Positions 44,689-53,484 of a stretch of DNA of 64,000 nucleotides are shown here, piece by piece. This DNA is from Scrofimicrobium canadense (GTDB lineage Bacteria; Actinomycetota; Actinomycetes; Actinomycetales; Actinomycetaceae). Numbering within the stretch: the first letter of the stretch is position 1; the number at the start of each line of letters is the position of its first letter. The stretch lies in contig NZ_VULO01000012.1 of NCBI RefSeq assembly GCF_009696615.1, positions 52,459 to 116,458 of the forward strand, read 5' to 3'. The translations under genes were made by a program, and so were the position numbers. Under the pieces are notes generated by a model that saw nothing but the letters and a program-made list of their open reading frames with translations, searched no databases and was not told where the DNA came from.

Positions 44689-45436
44689 GCTAACCCCTCC
44701 GCGCAAAGATGCGGTGCTCCTTGACGCGCAGAACACTGCCCGCGAGGCTGTGGAGGCCTTCGCCAAACCAACATCGGTGGGCATGCACGTCCAAGCCGAA
44801 ATGGTAGCTGAGCGGCTAGCAGTTCACCGGTTTGAGTGTGCAGACCCGGGATACCCGGGATGGGTGTGGGAGGTATCTTTGTCACGGGCACCTCGCGCAA
44901 AAACTGTAACAGTGTGCGAAATTCATTTGGTTCCAGGTGATGGTGCTCTTCTAGCGCCGCCGTGGATTCCCTGGGAAGATCGTCTGCTTCCCGGCGATGT
45001 TAGCCGTGACGATGTGCTGCCATACAACGCCAATGATCCTCGACTCATCTCTGGCTTTGAGCAGACAGATGAAGAGACCATGGATGCCCTCGGCATTGAT
45101 GAAATGGGTTTTGGCCGTACCAGAGTCCTTTCCCCAGACGGTCTCAGTGAGGCAGCTGAACGTTGGTACGCGTCAGAGCGCGGGCCGACCTCTGGGGTGA
45201 AGCCAGGGGCTACGTGTGGCACCTGTGGCTTCCTTATTAAAATGGGGGGATCACTGGGACAGGTCTTTGGCGTGTGTGCGAATGCTTGGGCTGCTGACGA
45301 TGGCACGGTTGTTGCCTTGGAGCATTCTTGTGGGGCGCATTCTGAGACAGATACCAGGAGACGTAGGCCGCAATGGCCCATAGTTCCCTCGCGCATCAAT
45401 GATAGTGAAATTGAGATCACAGAACTGCGCGAATAG
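44681..45436 (+). CDS. DUF3027 family protein
   Basis: The 251-residue soluble protein of an actinobacterial family has a central GYPGWVWEVSLSRAPRAKTV block. A CGTCGF...GVCAN cysteine set near residues 180-200 could bind zinc. The start is GTG 44681, inside the end of the cold-shock gene. Function is unknown; the constant linkage to the cold-shock gene hints at a role in RNA metabolism, which is inference. Confidence 0.8.
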   Translation: MPKLTPPRKDAVLLDAQNTAREAVEAFAKPTSVGMHVQAEMVAERLAVHRFECADPGYPGWVWEVSLSRAPRAKTVTVCEIHLVPGDGALLAPPWIPWEDRLLPGDVSRDDVLPYNANDPRLISGFEQTDEETMDALGIDEMGFGRTRVLSPDGLSEAAERWYASERGPTSGVKPGATCGTCGFLIKMGGSLGQVFGVCANAWAADDGTVVALEHSCGAHSETDTRRRRPQWPIVPSRINDSEIEITELRE

Positions 45437-45500
45437 CAGCTACGTTATTAAAAAGTAATTCTATCACTTTCCCTTGAAGGTACGCCTGAAAGGAATAGTT

Positions 45501-45551
45501 GTGAAACTCGCTTGGACTTGGTGCCCTATAGTGACAGACTCACCTGGGTGA
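45501..45551 (+). CDS. Possible 16-residue leader peptide of the purine permease
   Basis: A GTG with an AAAGGAA ribosome site 5 nt upstream opens a 16-codon frame (MKLAWTWCPIVTDSPG). Its TGA overlaps the permease GTG at 45548 (GTGA). The permease start itself has no ribosome site, so translation may depend on ribosomes finishing this short frame. Alternatively the ribosome site serves a TTG at 45512 in the permease frame, at a rather long spacing. Confidence 0.4.
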   Translation: MKLAWTWCPIVTDSPG

Positions 45552-46987
45552 GTACTGCAAACACCACCACACAGTCCAAGAGCGATAATGCTCTTGATCG
45601 TTTCTTCCGCATTAGTGAACGCGGATCCACCGTAGGGCGCGAAGTACGAGGGGGCCTTGTCACCTTCTTCGCGATGGCCTACATTCTGGTCGTCAATCCG
45701 ATCATACTTTCAGGCGCTGCCGAGCAAGCTGGTATTCCCATGCCAGCTTTGGTTTCAGGCACGGCACTTGTTGCAGGTGTTCTCACTATCGCAATGGGTG
45801 TCGTGGCCAACTTCCCCATGGCACTCGCGGCGGGCATGGGTCTTAACGCCATGGTTGCGTTTTCTCTCTGCGGGGCGCTTGGCCTCACTTTCCAAGAGGC
45901 AATGGGCCTCATTTTCTGGGAGGGCGTTGTTATCCTGCTGCTTGTTCTCACTGGTTTCCGTGAGGCAGTTTTCCGGGCGGTTCCAGGACAACTAAAGTCG
46001 GCAATCTCGGTGGGGATCGGGCTCTTTATTGCCTTTGTTGGCTTTATTAACGCGGGAATCATTCGGCCCGGTGGAACCCCCGTCCAGCTGGGGATCGATG
46101 GGTCGCTTGCCGGATGGCCTGCTGTCGTATTCCTCATCGGGCTGCTTGCGATTATGGTTCTTTTCGCGCGCAAAGTATCGGGCGCTCTGCTGATAGGAAT
46201 CGTCATTGCGACAGTCGTGGCATTCATCATCCAACTGTTTGCGCATGTGCCTTTGCAAGATGAGAACAACCCCACCGGTTGGGGTCAGACAGTTCCTGAG
46301 CTTACAGGCTCACCAATTTCACTACCGGACTTCTCATCGCTGGGTGCTATTGACTTCTTTGGCGCCTTCAACAAGCTGGGAATTCTCTCGGTAGTGTTAC
46401 TCATCTTCTCATTGATGCTGGCTGATTTCTTCGACACCATGGGAACGATGGTGGCAGTGGGCTCGGAGGGGAAACTCCTTGACAAAGAGGGCGTTCCTCC
46501 TCGGGCAATGTCGATTCTGGTCATTGACTCTCTTGGCGCGATGGCAGGGGGCCTGAGCGGAGTCTCTTCTAATACTGCCTATGTGGAGTCCACCGCTGGC
46601 GTAGGGGAAGGAGCTCGTACTGGCTTCGCATCGGTTGTCACGGGAGCTCTCTTCTTGCTGGCAATTTTCTTCTCGCCACTCGTCGCACTGGTACCGGGCG
46701 AGGCAGCCTCAACTGCTTTGGTATTCGTCGGTTTCCTCATGATGACGCAGGTGACAGAAATTGACTGGTCCCGCACAGACATGGCGCTTCCCGCATTCCT
46801 CACTATCGCATTGATGCCTTTTGCTTACTCAATTTCGGTGGGTATTGGGGCAGGATTCATCGCCTATGTAGTGATTCAGATTGCTAAGGGACACGCAAAG
46901 AAGATTCACCCGCTAATGTGGATTGTGTCCGTACTCTTCGTGATCTATTTTGCCTTGGGACCCATCCAGAGTCTCTTGGGCGCATAA
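45548..46987 (+). CDS. NCS2-family guanine/hypoxanthine permease (AzgA-like)
   Basis: The membrane protein has 12-14 helices and the AzgA pattern: REVRGGLVTFFAMAYILVVN at the N-terminus, GMGLNAMVAF, and LFDTMGT-like LADFFDTMGTMVAVG. It imports purine bases with protons. The chosen GTG 45548 gives 479 residues; the frame extends to TTG 45512. No purine riboswitch was recognised upstream. The MFS gene follows after 9 bp. Confidence 0.9.
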   Translation: MSTANTTTQSKSDNALDRFFRISERGSTVGREVRGGLVTFFAMAYILVVNPIILSGAAEQAGIPMPALVSGTALVAGVLTIAMGVVANFPMALAAGMGLNAMVAFSLCGALGLTFQEAMGLIFWEGVVILLLVLTGFREAVFRAVPGQLKSAISVGIGLFIAFVGFINAGIIRPGGTPVQLGIDGSLAGWPAVVFLIGLLAIMVLFARKVSGALLIGIVIATVVAFIIQLFAHVPLQDENNPTGWGQTVPELTGSPISLPDFSSLGAIDFFGAFNKLGILSVVLLIFSLMLADFFDTMGTMVAVGSEGKLLDKEGVPPRAMSILVIDSLGAMAGGLSGVSSNTAYVESTAGVGEGARTGFASVVTGALFLLAIFFSPLVALVPGEAASTALVFVGFLMMTQVTEIDWSRTDMALPAFLTIALMPFAYSISVGIGAGFIAYVVIQIAKGHAKKIHPLMWIVSVLFVIYFALGPIQSLLGA

Positions 46988-46996
46988 AGGAGAACA

Positions 46997-48208
46997 TTGT
47001 CTAAGACCTTCCGGTCCCTGCGCTATTACAACTTTCGGCTATGGATAGCTGGAAATCTTGTAGCATCTACTGGAACGTGGATGCAAAGAGTAGCGCAGGA
47101 CTGGCTGGTTCTCACCGTATTGACTGATGGCCGTGGCTTCCAAGTGGGGATCGTCACGGCCCTTCAGTTTCTTCCACTTCTTTTGCTGGCACCATGGACC
47201 GGTATCTTGGCGGACCGTGTTGACCGCCGGCGTCTGCTCCAAGTGACTCAATCCGTGACAGGGCTGTTGGGGCTAATCCTTGGGATTCTTGTTGTTACTG
47301 AAACCGCTGAATTGTGGATGGTCTACGCCTTTGCCCTGGGAGGCGGTATCGCGCAGGCAATGGACACTCCAGCGCGTCAAGCATTCGTTTCTGAGCTAGT
47401 CCCGCAAAAGGAACTCCCCAATGCGGTGGGACTGTCATCATCTGCCTTCAACCTGGCGCGCCTTATTGGACCTGGGGTTTCGGGACTGGTGATCCATTGG
47501 ATTGGGATCGGACCAGTATTTCTAGTCAATGCGCTACTTTTCATGGTCCCAATTCTCACATTGGAGTTGATGCGGCACGACGAATTGAATCTTCCACCAG
47601 AGCGAACTCCTGGAAAAAAAGACTCCGCTTTCGATGGCTTACGGTATGTCAAGGGTCGCCCCGACATCATCTTTGTCATGGTCATCATGGGGTTTGTATC
47701 CGCATTCGGGCTTAACTTCCAGATGACGTCGGCAATGATGGCAACTGAAGTTTTCGGTATGGAAGCTGATGCCTATGGCGCATTAGGGACTTTTATGGCT
47801 GTTGGGTCGCTCTCTGGTTCGCTTCTTGCCGCGCGCCGAGCCCACCCACGATTAAGGATGATAGTCATTGCTTCGATCCTCTTCGGAGTCATGGAAGGTG
47901 CATTGGCACTGTCACCTGGCTACTGGTGGTTTGCTGCGCTATCGATTCCCTTGGGGCTGGTATCCCTCACCCTTATTACTTCAGCGAACTCGGTTGTGCA
48001 ACTCTCCACGCCTCCCGAATTGCGCGGCCGCGTCATGGCAATTTATTCAATGATTTTCTTGGGCTCCACACCGATCGGAGCGCCCATTGTCGGGTGGGTT
48101 GGTGAGGTGTTCGGCGCGCGGTGGTCACTCGGTATTGGTGCAATCACCTGTATCATCGTGGGTCTCATCGTTGGCGTATGGGGCCGTAAACATTTTCGCC
48201 CCGCATAG
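46997..48208 (+). CDS. MFS exporter (EntS/DHA3-like)
   Basis: The 403-residue transporter has 12 helices. FRLWIAGNLVASTGTWMQRVAQDWLVL in helix 1 and GILADRVDRRRLL in the loop between helices 2 and 3 match the DHA3/EntS exporter family. AGGAG stands 5 nt before the TTG start. Substrate unknown. Confidence 0.88.
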   Translation: MSKTFRSLRYYNFRLWIAGNLVASTGTWMQRVAQDWLVLTVLTDGRGFQVGIVTALQFLPLLLLAPWTGILADRVDRRRLLQVTQSVTGLLGLILGILVVTETAELWMVYAFALGGGIAQAMDTPARQAFVSELVPQKELPNAVGLSSSAFNLARLIGPGVSGLVIHWIGIGPVFLVNALLFMVPILTLELMRHDELNLPPERTPGKKDSAFDGLRYVKGRPDIIFVMVIMGFVSAFGLNFQMTSAMMATEVFGMEADAYGALGTFMAVGSLSGSLLAARRAHPRLRMIVIASILFGVMEGALALSPGYWWFAALSIPLGLVSLTLITSANSVVQLSTPPELRGRVMAIYSMIFLGSTPIGAPIVGWVGEVFGARWSLGIGAITCIIVGLIVGVWGRKHFRPA

Positions 48209-48220
48209 CCAACCGATCTA

Positions 48221-49318
48221 TTACCTGCCGATTACCCAATCTAGGCAATCAAGAAGCGCTTGAATATCGTCGGTTGCGATAGACGGAAAACTGGCTATCC
48301 GCAGTTGGTTACGGCCCAATCCTCGGTATCCCTCTATATCAACGATTCCAGCATCACGTAAAGCGGATGCAAGTTCTGTAACGGGAATCGACTCGTCCAG
48401 ATCAACTGTCGTGATCACGGGGGACCGCCACTGAGGGTTGTCAACGAATAGTGAAGCGTAATCTCGGTTTTCTGCCCATGCTTGGATAAGCGAGGCTCCC
48501 TGTTGCGCCCTTGAAGCCATTGCAGGAAGCCCTCCCTCGGATAGCATCCACTGCACCTGCTCATTGAGCAGTAAGAGTGTGCCGATAGCTGGAGTATTAA
48601 CTGTTTGAGCCTTGCGCGATGCGACGATAGCCGACTTGAGGTCCAGGAATCCAGGGTGAGGGCGGTCTGTCGCCTCGGCCAGGTGGAAAGCCCGTTCAAC
48701 AGCGGCAGGGGAAAGAATCGCCACCCAAAGACCACCATCAGAGCCAAAGCATTTCTGCGGCGAGAAATAGTAGGCATCGACAAGAGAAAGATCGACAACA
48801 CTGGCACCCGCAATTGATGTGGCATCGACCAAAGTCAGTTCCTGAGCAGTCCGATAGAGCGGAGAAGTAGCGCCCGTCGAAGTTTCATTATGGGGATACG
48901 CGCCTACGTCGCCCTCTCCATCGTTGACGAATGCCACGCTTCCTGCAGGAGCTTCGCTCACGTCTACCGTGAGCCACGGAGCTGAAGCTGCATCGGCGGC
49001 AAACTTGGAACCAAATTCCCCAAAAGCCGCCATCTGCGCGCGCTGGCGAATGAGTGAGACTGTGGCAATCGACCAAAATGCCGTCGCTCCCCCATTGCCC
49101 AAAACGATTTCGTAACTATCTGGTAACGAAAAGAGCTCAGAAATACCTTCTTGAATCGATCGTACGATATCCATCACAGGAGCTTTTCGATGGCTGGTTC
49201 CCCACTGAGGCGCAGTGGACATTTTTTTGAGCTGTGCGGCTCGGATTAGCGAGGGGCCAGCGCCAAACCTTCCATCGAGGGGTCGAATACTGTGAGGGGG
49301 GATACCGCGCTTATTCAT
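48221..49318 (-). CDS. serC: Phosphoserine aminotransferase
   Basis: The 365-residue PLP enzyme of the actinobacterial SerC type has RFGAGPSLIR at the N-terminus, the LGNGGATAFW glycine loop, and YYFSPQKCFGSDGG with the PLP-binding lysine. It makes phosphoserine from phosphohydroxypyruvate in serine synthesis. It is divergent from the DtxR-family gene. Confidence 0.93.
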   Translation of the reverse strand: MNKRGIPPHSIRPLDGRFGAGPSLIRAAQLKKMSTAPQWGTSHRKAPVMDIVRSIQEGISELFSLPDSYEIVLGNGGATAFWSIATVSLIRQRAQMAAFGEFGSKFAADAASAPWLTVDVSEAPAGSVAFVNDGEGDVGAYPHNETSTGATSPLYRTAQELTLVDATSIAGASVVDLSLVDAYYFSPQKCFGSDGGLWVAILSPAAVERAFHLAEATDRPHPGFLDLKSAIVASRKAQTVNTPAIGTLLLLNEQVQWMLSEGGLPAMASRAQQGASLIQAWAENRDYASLFVDNPQWRSPVITTVDLDESIPVTELASALRDAGIVDIEGYRGLGRNQLRIASFPSIATDDIQALLDCLDWVIGR

Positions 49319-49432
49319 GGTGATAACGGTAGCTTGCCTCAGCCCGAAGCCAATGAGGCGACCAACTGGCGGCCAAGGACATAAAGTGGATGACAGAATG
49401 CAGTATTAATAATTGTGTAAGGGGTGGCTGAG

Positions 49433-50101
49433 GTGGCTTCAATAGACCTTATCGACACCACGGAGATGTACCTCAAAACGGTCTTCGAAATGGAAGAGGA
49501 CGGTGTGACTCCGTTGCGCGCTCGCATAGTTGAGCGGCTAGGTCACTCTGGTCCTACGGTGTCTCAGACAGTAGCGCGGATGGAACGCGATGGTTTGGTG
49601 TGGGTGCGAGGAGACAGACGTCTCGAACTGACACCGGAAGGTCGCAAGAAAGCGATCGAGGTGATGCGAAAGCATCGCCTCGCCGAACGACTCTTAGTGG
49701 ATGTCATTGGCATGGAGTGGACTTTGGCACATGAAGAGGCATGCCGCTGGGAACATGTCATGTCTGATGCGGTGGAAGAGAAGCTTAACTCGCTCCTTAA
49801 CTCACCCACCGTGGATCCGTACGGGAACCCGATCCCTGGCGCAAGCGATCCGGTGGAAGGTGAGATGAGTCTGGAAGAAGCCGCCCGGGACGGGAGCAAT
49901 TTCACAGTTGCTCGTATTGGCGAGCCGATTCAGGCCGAACGCAGTCTATTGGAAGACCTTGAGGAACGTGGAATAGGCGTTGGAACTGCAGTGGCAGTCC
50001 AACACGATGCTGATGTCTATGTAGTTTCCGTCGCGGATAATCCCGAGCTTTCTATAGGACTTACTTCCCAATTAGCTCCGCATTTCTTTGTGGTGAATTA
50101 A
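49433..50101 (+). CDS. DtxR/IdeR-family metal-dependent repressor
   Basis: The 222-residue regulator begins with LIDTTEMYLKTVFEMEEDGV and has the DtxR winged helix (SGPTVSQTVARMERDGL, about residues 33-51). The metal-binding dimer domain includes HRLAERLL, HEEACRWEHVMS, and an SH3-like C-terminal domain. It represses iron-uptake or manganese genes when metal is bound. The start GTG 49433 has AGGGG 8 nt upstream; GTG 49424 is also open. Confidence 0.92.
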   Translation: MASIDLIDTTEMYLKTVFEMEEDGVTPLRARIVERLGHSGPTVSQTVARMERDGLVWVRGDRRLELTPEGRKKAIEVMRKHRLAERLLVDVIGMEWTLAHEEACRWEHVMSDAVEEKLNSLLNSPTVDPYGNPIPGASDPVEGEMSLEEAARDGSNFTVARIGEPIQAERSLLEDLEERGIGVGTAVAVQHDADVYVVSVADNPELSIGLTSQLAPHFFVVN

Positions 50102-50209
50102 TAGTGGCAGGCCGCATAGCGATGTGTCGATACCAAAACGTGACATTTCGTCGCGGACAGTGGTAGCTTGTTACTCGGCACTTCCTACTGGAAGCGCTGG
50201 AGCTAGTTC

Positions 50210-50348
50210 GTCAGCCGAGTCTGCGTCCCGAGCTAGCTTCCAAGAATGACGCAGAGCGGGGGAACCACCGCGAAAAAGTTCGCAGGGGTGAAGTCCACCA
50301 GGACGGGGCGCTCCGGCCCTAACCCGACAGCTAACTTCGTAGGCTTAG
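50210..50348 (+). ncRNA. c-di-AMP riboswitch (ydaO/yuaA type)
   Basis: The leader carries the conserved blocks of this class in order: AGCCGA, a CTGCGTC...GACGCAG stem, GCGGGGGAACC, GGGGTGAAGTCC, and CCCTAACCCGACAGCTAAC followed by CGTAGGC. AGCC (50213-50216) can close on GGCT (50342-50345). These RNAs bind c-di-AMP and, in actinobacteria, precede genes for wall hydrolases, as here. They usually turn expression off at high c-di-AMP. End positions are approximate. Confidence 0.9.
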
Positions 50349-50366
50349 ACAGGAGAATATGCCTTA

Positions 50367-51107
50367 GTGACAACAGTGAAGCATGTGGCCAGACACCGTT
50401 TGGCCAATCGCCCAATCACTCCCATTACGAATTTTTACGACACGCCCAGTCTGGGCAAGGTAGCTGCCCGCGGCGCTGCGACAGTGACTGCCACTGGACT
50501 GGCTCTCACAGCGGTCGCCGGTGCCAACGCCGTGCCGACACCTCCTGCTGACTCGGATGTTGATGCAGCCGTTGATAAGCTGGTGAGCACCCTAGGTGAT
50601 ACTGGGACTGGAACAATTGTTTCTCTTGACACCACCTGGGACTCCGGTGAAGAAGTTTCAGCAGTAGCTGAAGCACCCGTAGTTGAAGAACCGGTTGTTG
50701 AAGAGACCAACGAAACAACCTATGAGGCAGACTACGGAAATGAGACAACCGCGGTTTCAGCGGCTGTTCCCGTTGTTGACAACTCTTCGGTGGCTGCAGC
50801 CGCGCTGAGCCTCACCGGCATTCCCTATGCGTGGGGTGGCGAGAGCCTCAGCGGAGCTGACTGCTCAGGTCTGGTCAAGATGGCTTTTGCTGCTGTAGGA
50901 ATTTACGTTCCTCATCAGTCTGAGGGCATCCTAGGAATGGGAACGATTATTCCTTCTAGCGAAGCTGCACCGGGTGACGTGGTCTGGTATCCAGGACATA
51001 TCGCGGTTTACATTGGCAATGGTCGAATGGTGGAAGCACTCAATTACGGAACTCTATCTCAGGTTTCGGATGTGCGCCCCGGTGCTACTTTTGCCCGTAT
51101 TGGCTAA
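50367..51107 (+). CDS. Secreted NlpC/P60 cell-wall hydrolase
   Basis: The 246-residue protein has an N-terminal segment with a hydrophobic stretch (GLALTAVAGANAV). An acidic, repetitive linker (VVEEPVVEETNE) leads to a C-terminal NlpC/P60 domain from about residue 140 with the catalytic Cys in SGADCSGLVK and His in YPGHIAVYIG. It cleaves peptidoglycan stem peptides. The GTG start follows AGGAG by 11 nt, just downstream of the riboswitch, so its level probably follows c-di-AMP. Confidence 0.9.
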   Translation: MTTVKHVARHRLANRPITPITNFYDTPSLGKVAARGAATVTATGLALTAVAGANAVPTPPADSDVDAAVDKLVSTLGDTGTGTIVSLDTTWDSGEEVSAVAEAPVVEEPVVEETNETTYEADYGNETTAVSAAVPVVDNSSVAAAALSLTGIPYAWGGESLSGADCSGLVKMAFAAVGIYVPHQSEGILGMGTIIPSSEAAPGDVVWYPGHIAVYIGNGRMVEALNYGTLSQVSDVRPGATFARIG

Positions 51108-51127
51108 CCTAAAATAGTGCATAGATG

Positions 51128-51157
51128 AAGCGGCATCGAGAAATCGGTGCCGCTTTT
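51128..51157 (+). terminator. Rho-independent terminator of the NlpC/P60 gene
   Basis: GCGGCATC and GGTGCCGC pair (one G-U) around an 8-nt loop, followed directly by TTTTCT. It lies 20 bp after the stop. Confidence 0.85.
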
Positions 51158-51200
51158 CTGTGGTCTAGGGCACAATAGAGGTATAACACTGGAGGTGCAC

Positions 51201-52124
51201 ATGACTCTTCAAAGAGTAATCGTCGGCGTAGATGGTTCTAAAGGCGCTTTTGCGGCAGCCCAATGGGCAGCTGCTCAGGCCGAAAAATTGGGTGGCAGGC
51301 TCAGCATTGTATGCGCTTACTCGATGGCGTCGTACAGCGCAGCCGCACTCGACGGTGGTTTCGCACTTGTTGACGACCGCGCTTTGAAGCTTGGAGCGGA
51401 ACAAGTTGTCAGTGAAGCCGCGAAATCTGTGTCGGACTACCCCATTGACGTTGAAGAAATTGTTCAGGTGGGAGACCCCAGTGTGGTACTTACTGAACTC
51501 TCTGCGGAGGCAGACCTCCTTGTTATATCTTCGCGAGGCGGTGGAGGCTTAGCCGATCGTCTCCTCGGATCAGTATCCTCTTCTGTGCCAGCTCATGCGC
51601 GGTGTGCAGTAGCAATGGTGCCTGAACACGTCTCTGGCAAACCTTTCATGCCGATTGAAAGAATCGTGGTCGGCGTGGATGGTTCCGATGTGGCCTCCTC
51701 TGCTTTGTGTACTGCAGTCGACGTGGCAATAGCATGGGGCGCCGAACTGACAGTGATTACTGCTGTACCGATTGCGACCGGTGGGGGCGCAATGTCGTGG
51801 ATGCCTGTTGCTGTTGATCGTAAAGCCCTCATTGAAGACATCCATAATGGCCTTGATGCGGCTATTGAACAGGCTCTTGCAGGCAGGGAGCTGAAAGTTG
51901 CCCGTCATGCTCTAGATGGAAGTCCTGCAGCTTTGCTCACTGAATTCTCCACCGCGGTAGACCTAGTGGTTGTAGGAACCCGTGGGCGTGGCGGTTTTGC
52001 GGGAATGCTGCTTGGGTCGACGTCTAATACGGTGCTGCACCACTCGACATGCCCAGTGATGACGGTGCCATCGCGTCACCGTGACCGTCGTCCCAATCCG
52101 ACCACCGCGTGGGATCGACTGTAG
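51201..52124 (+). CDS. Tandem universal stress protein (two UspA domains)
   Basis: The 307-residue protein contains two UspA domains (about 1-140 and 150-290). Each starts with VIVGVDGS/IVVGVDGS and ends with an ATP-binding G-x2-G-x9-G-S/T motif (SRGGGGLADRLLGSVSSSV; TRGRGGFAGMLLGSTSNTV). GGAGG stands before ATG 51201; the frame opens earlier without support. Such tandem Usp proteins of actinobacteria bind ATP and act in hypoxia and stress responses. Confidence 0.92.
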   Translation: MTLQRVIVGVDGSKGAFAAAQWAAAQAEKLGGRLSIVCAYSMASYSAAALDGGFALVDDRALKLGAEQVVSEAAKSVSDYPIDVEEIVQVGDPSVVLTELSAEADLLVISSRGGGGLADRLLGSVSSSVPAHARCAVAMVPEHVSGKPFMPIERIVVGVDGSDVASSALCTAVDVAIAWGAELTVITAVPIATGGGAMSWMPVAVDRKALIEDIHNGLDAAIEQALAGRELKVARHALDGSPAALLTEFSTAVDLVVVGTRGRGGFAGMLLGSTSNTVLHHSTCPVMTVPSRHRDRRPNPTTAWDRL

Positions 52125-52167
52125 AGGTCGTGTTAGGCTAGTCCTCGCTTGCCTGATCAGGCAGCAG

Positions 52168-52240
52168 GCCCTCGTAGCTCAGGGGATAGAGCAACCGCCT
52201 CCTAAGCGGTAGGTCGGACGTTCGAATCGTCTCGGGGGCA
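52168..52240 (+). tRNA. tRNA-Arg (anticodon CCT)
   Basis: The 73-nt cloverleaf has acceptor arms GCCCTCG and CGGGGGC, an anticodon stem ACCGC/GCGGT with loop CTCCTAA (anticodon CCT), and the T-loop TTCGAAT. The 3' CCA is not encoded. Confidence 0.95.
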
Positions 52241-52281
52241 CTTCAAAACAGCTCGTAGTGTTTTGGTGGGGCTGTGCCCGC

Positions 52282-52328
52282 AGGTGTTTCTATTCTTTTT
52301 GTGGCGTGCCACAACGTCTGAAACACCT
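52282..52328. repeat. Nested inverted repeats downstream of tRNA-Arg
   Basis: AGGTGTTTC (52282-52290) and GAAACACCT (52320-52328) enclose GTGGC-gt-GCCAC (52301-52312). The 265-bp gap between the tRNA and the next gene holds no coding frame of note. The element could be a processing or termination structure, or a remnant of an attachment site; no integrase is near. Confidence 0.45.
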
Positions 52329-52505
52329 ACCATCATTAAACCCTCAAGGGGAATACCAATGTGCTAAGCCTCGCCATGCACATTGAACTATCTGAGATCG
52401 TTGCCGGAGTGACTCCGCTTCCAAATTCCGCGTCCTGGGCGATGTGGTAGCTGCCGGTGCGGCATACGGCTCCGTTTACAGTTTTATGACCCCGTACGTG
52501 GGGGC

Positions 52506-53474
52506 ATGAGACAGCGCTATGCTTTCGGGGTGAGTTTAATAGATCCTCAAGAGGCAGAAGCGCGAAAGAATGCAACTTTCGTGGGAAAACCAAGTGCTTT
52601 GTTTGCAACACTTGTTCTCGGTGTATTTCTCATGCTTGCTGCAGGTGTTATCGGGTTTGCATTCGGCGGAGTTTTTGACCAGTTTCGGGTGATGAACATC
52701 AACAGCGTGTTTGGCAATTGGGACACGACAATTCCTGTAGCAGTGAGGGGATGGGGACTTCCCCTAGGTATAATCGCCTCGATTATTGCTGCAGGCCAAT
52801 ATGGGAAATGGAATCACCGATACACGGGAAGAACCAACTATTACGCGTTACTAGGGCCTGCCACGCCAATTTTGATAGGGCTTGCCTTGGGAACGTGGTT
52901 CTCGACAATGCTGTGGACTCAGCCCGATGCCGTTGGCGTCGCAGTTGATCCTACTTTTTCCAGCGATGAGCCGTGGGGAATTGGAGAGTGGATATTCTAT
53001 TCAGCTCAATGGTGGTTGCCTGGCCTACTAAGTCTTTTTGCACTGATGAGTTTATGGGGAAGATTCATCACCCAAAAGCATCGGCAACGTAATGCAGGCG
53101 TAGTTTCAACGTTACTTAGGGCAGGGACTCTCACTGAATCTGAAGTGTTAAAGGCGCCGTTACCGGTACCTAACACATCGCGAATGGCTGCCTCATTTAC
53201 CGTGAAATTTCAAGATTCCAACAGTGACGATCGGTGGATTACTTGTTCGGCAATACTTCCACCATCAGATGTTCCTGCAGTAGGTGGTTTGCGCCCACTT
53301 CTCTATGACACTCAACATCCTGGGGATACGAAAGGGTTTTCTTTTCTCCTGGCGGCGGGACCTCAGTCGGAGATTTTCATGCTGTGGCGGCCTCACATTG
53401 AGTTGCTTGCTAAAACATCCGTGATTGCCCATACCAAGGCGCGCCTGCACACCCCAGCCATCGTTGCCGGTTAA
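52506..53474 (+). CDS. Uncharacterised membrane protein
   Basis: The product of up to 322 residues has membrane helices at about 32-55, 78-98, 110-135 and 165-190, then a soluble C-terminal part of about 120 residues. That part reads as a beta-rich domain (SFTVKFQDSNSDDRWITCSA). No family was recognised; the layout resembles proteins with a DUF3592-like end, but this is not certain. Start may be ATG 52506 or GTG 52530. Codon use is coding-like. It precedes the helicase-like gene by 10 bp. Confidence 0.7.
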   Translation: MRQRYAFGVSLIDPQEAEARKNATFVGKPSALFATLVLGVFLMLAAGVIGFAFGGVFDQFRVMNINSVFGNWDTTIPVAVRGWGLPLGIIASIIAAGQYGKWNHRYTGRTNYYALLGPATPILIGLALGTWFSTMLWTQPDAVGVAVDPTFSSDEPWGIGEWIFYSAQWWLPGLLSLFALMSLWGRFITQKHRQRNAGVVSTLLRAGTLTESEVLKAPLPVPNTSRMAASFTVKFQDSNSDDRWITCSAILPPSDVPAVGGLRPLLYDTQHPGDTKGFSFLLAAGPQSEIFMLWRPHIELLAKTSVIAHTKARLHTPAIVAG

Positions 53475-53484
53475 AGTGGGGCAC

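Noticed and set aside
45437..45547. Purine riboswitch before the purine permease
   Set aside because: The stem-loop blocks of the purine aptamer are not present.
52168..52328. Integration site (att) at the tRNA-Arg 3' end
   Set aside because: No integrase gene and no second copy of the tRNA 3' end was found in the window.
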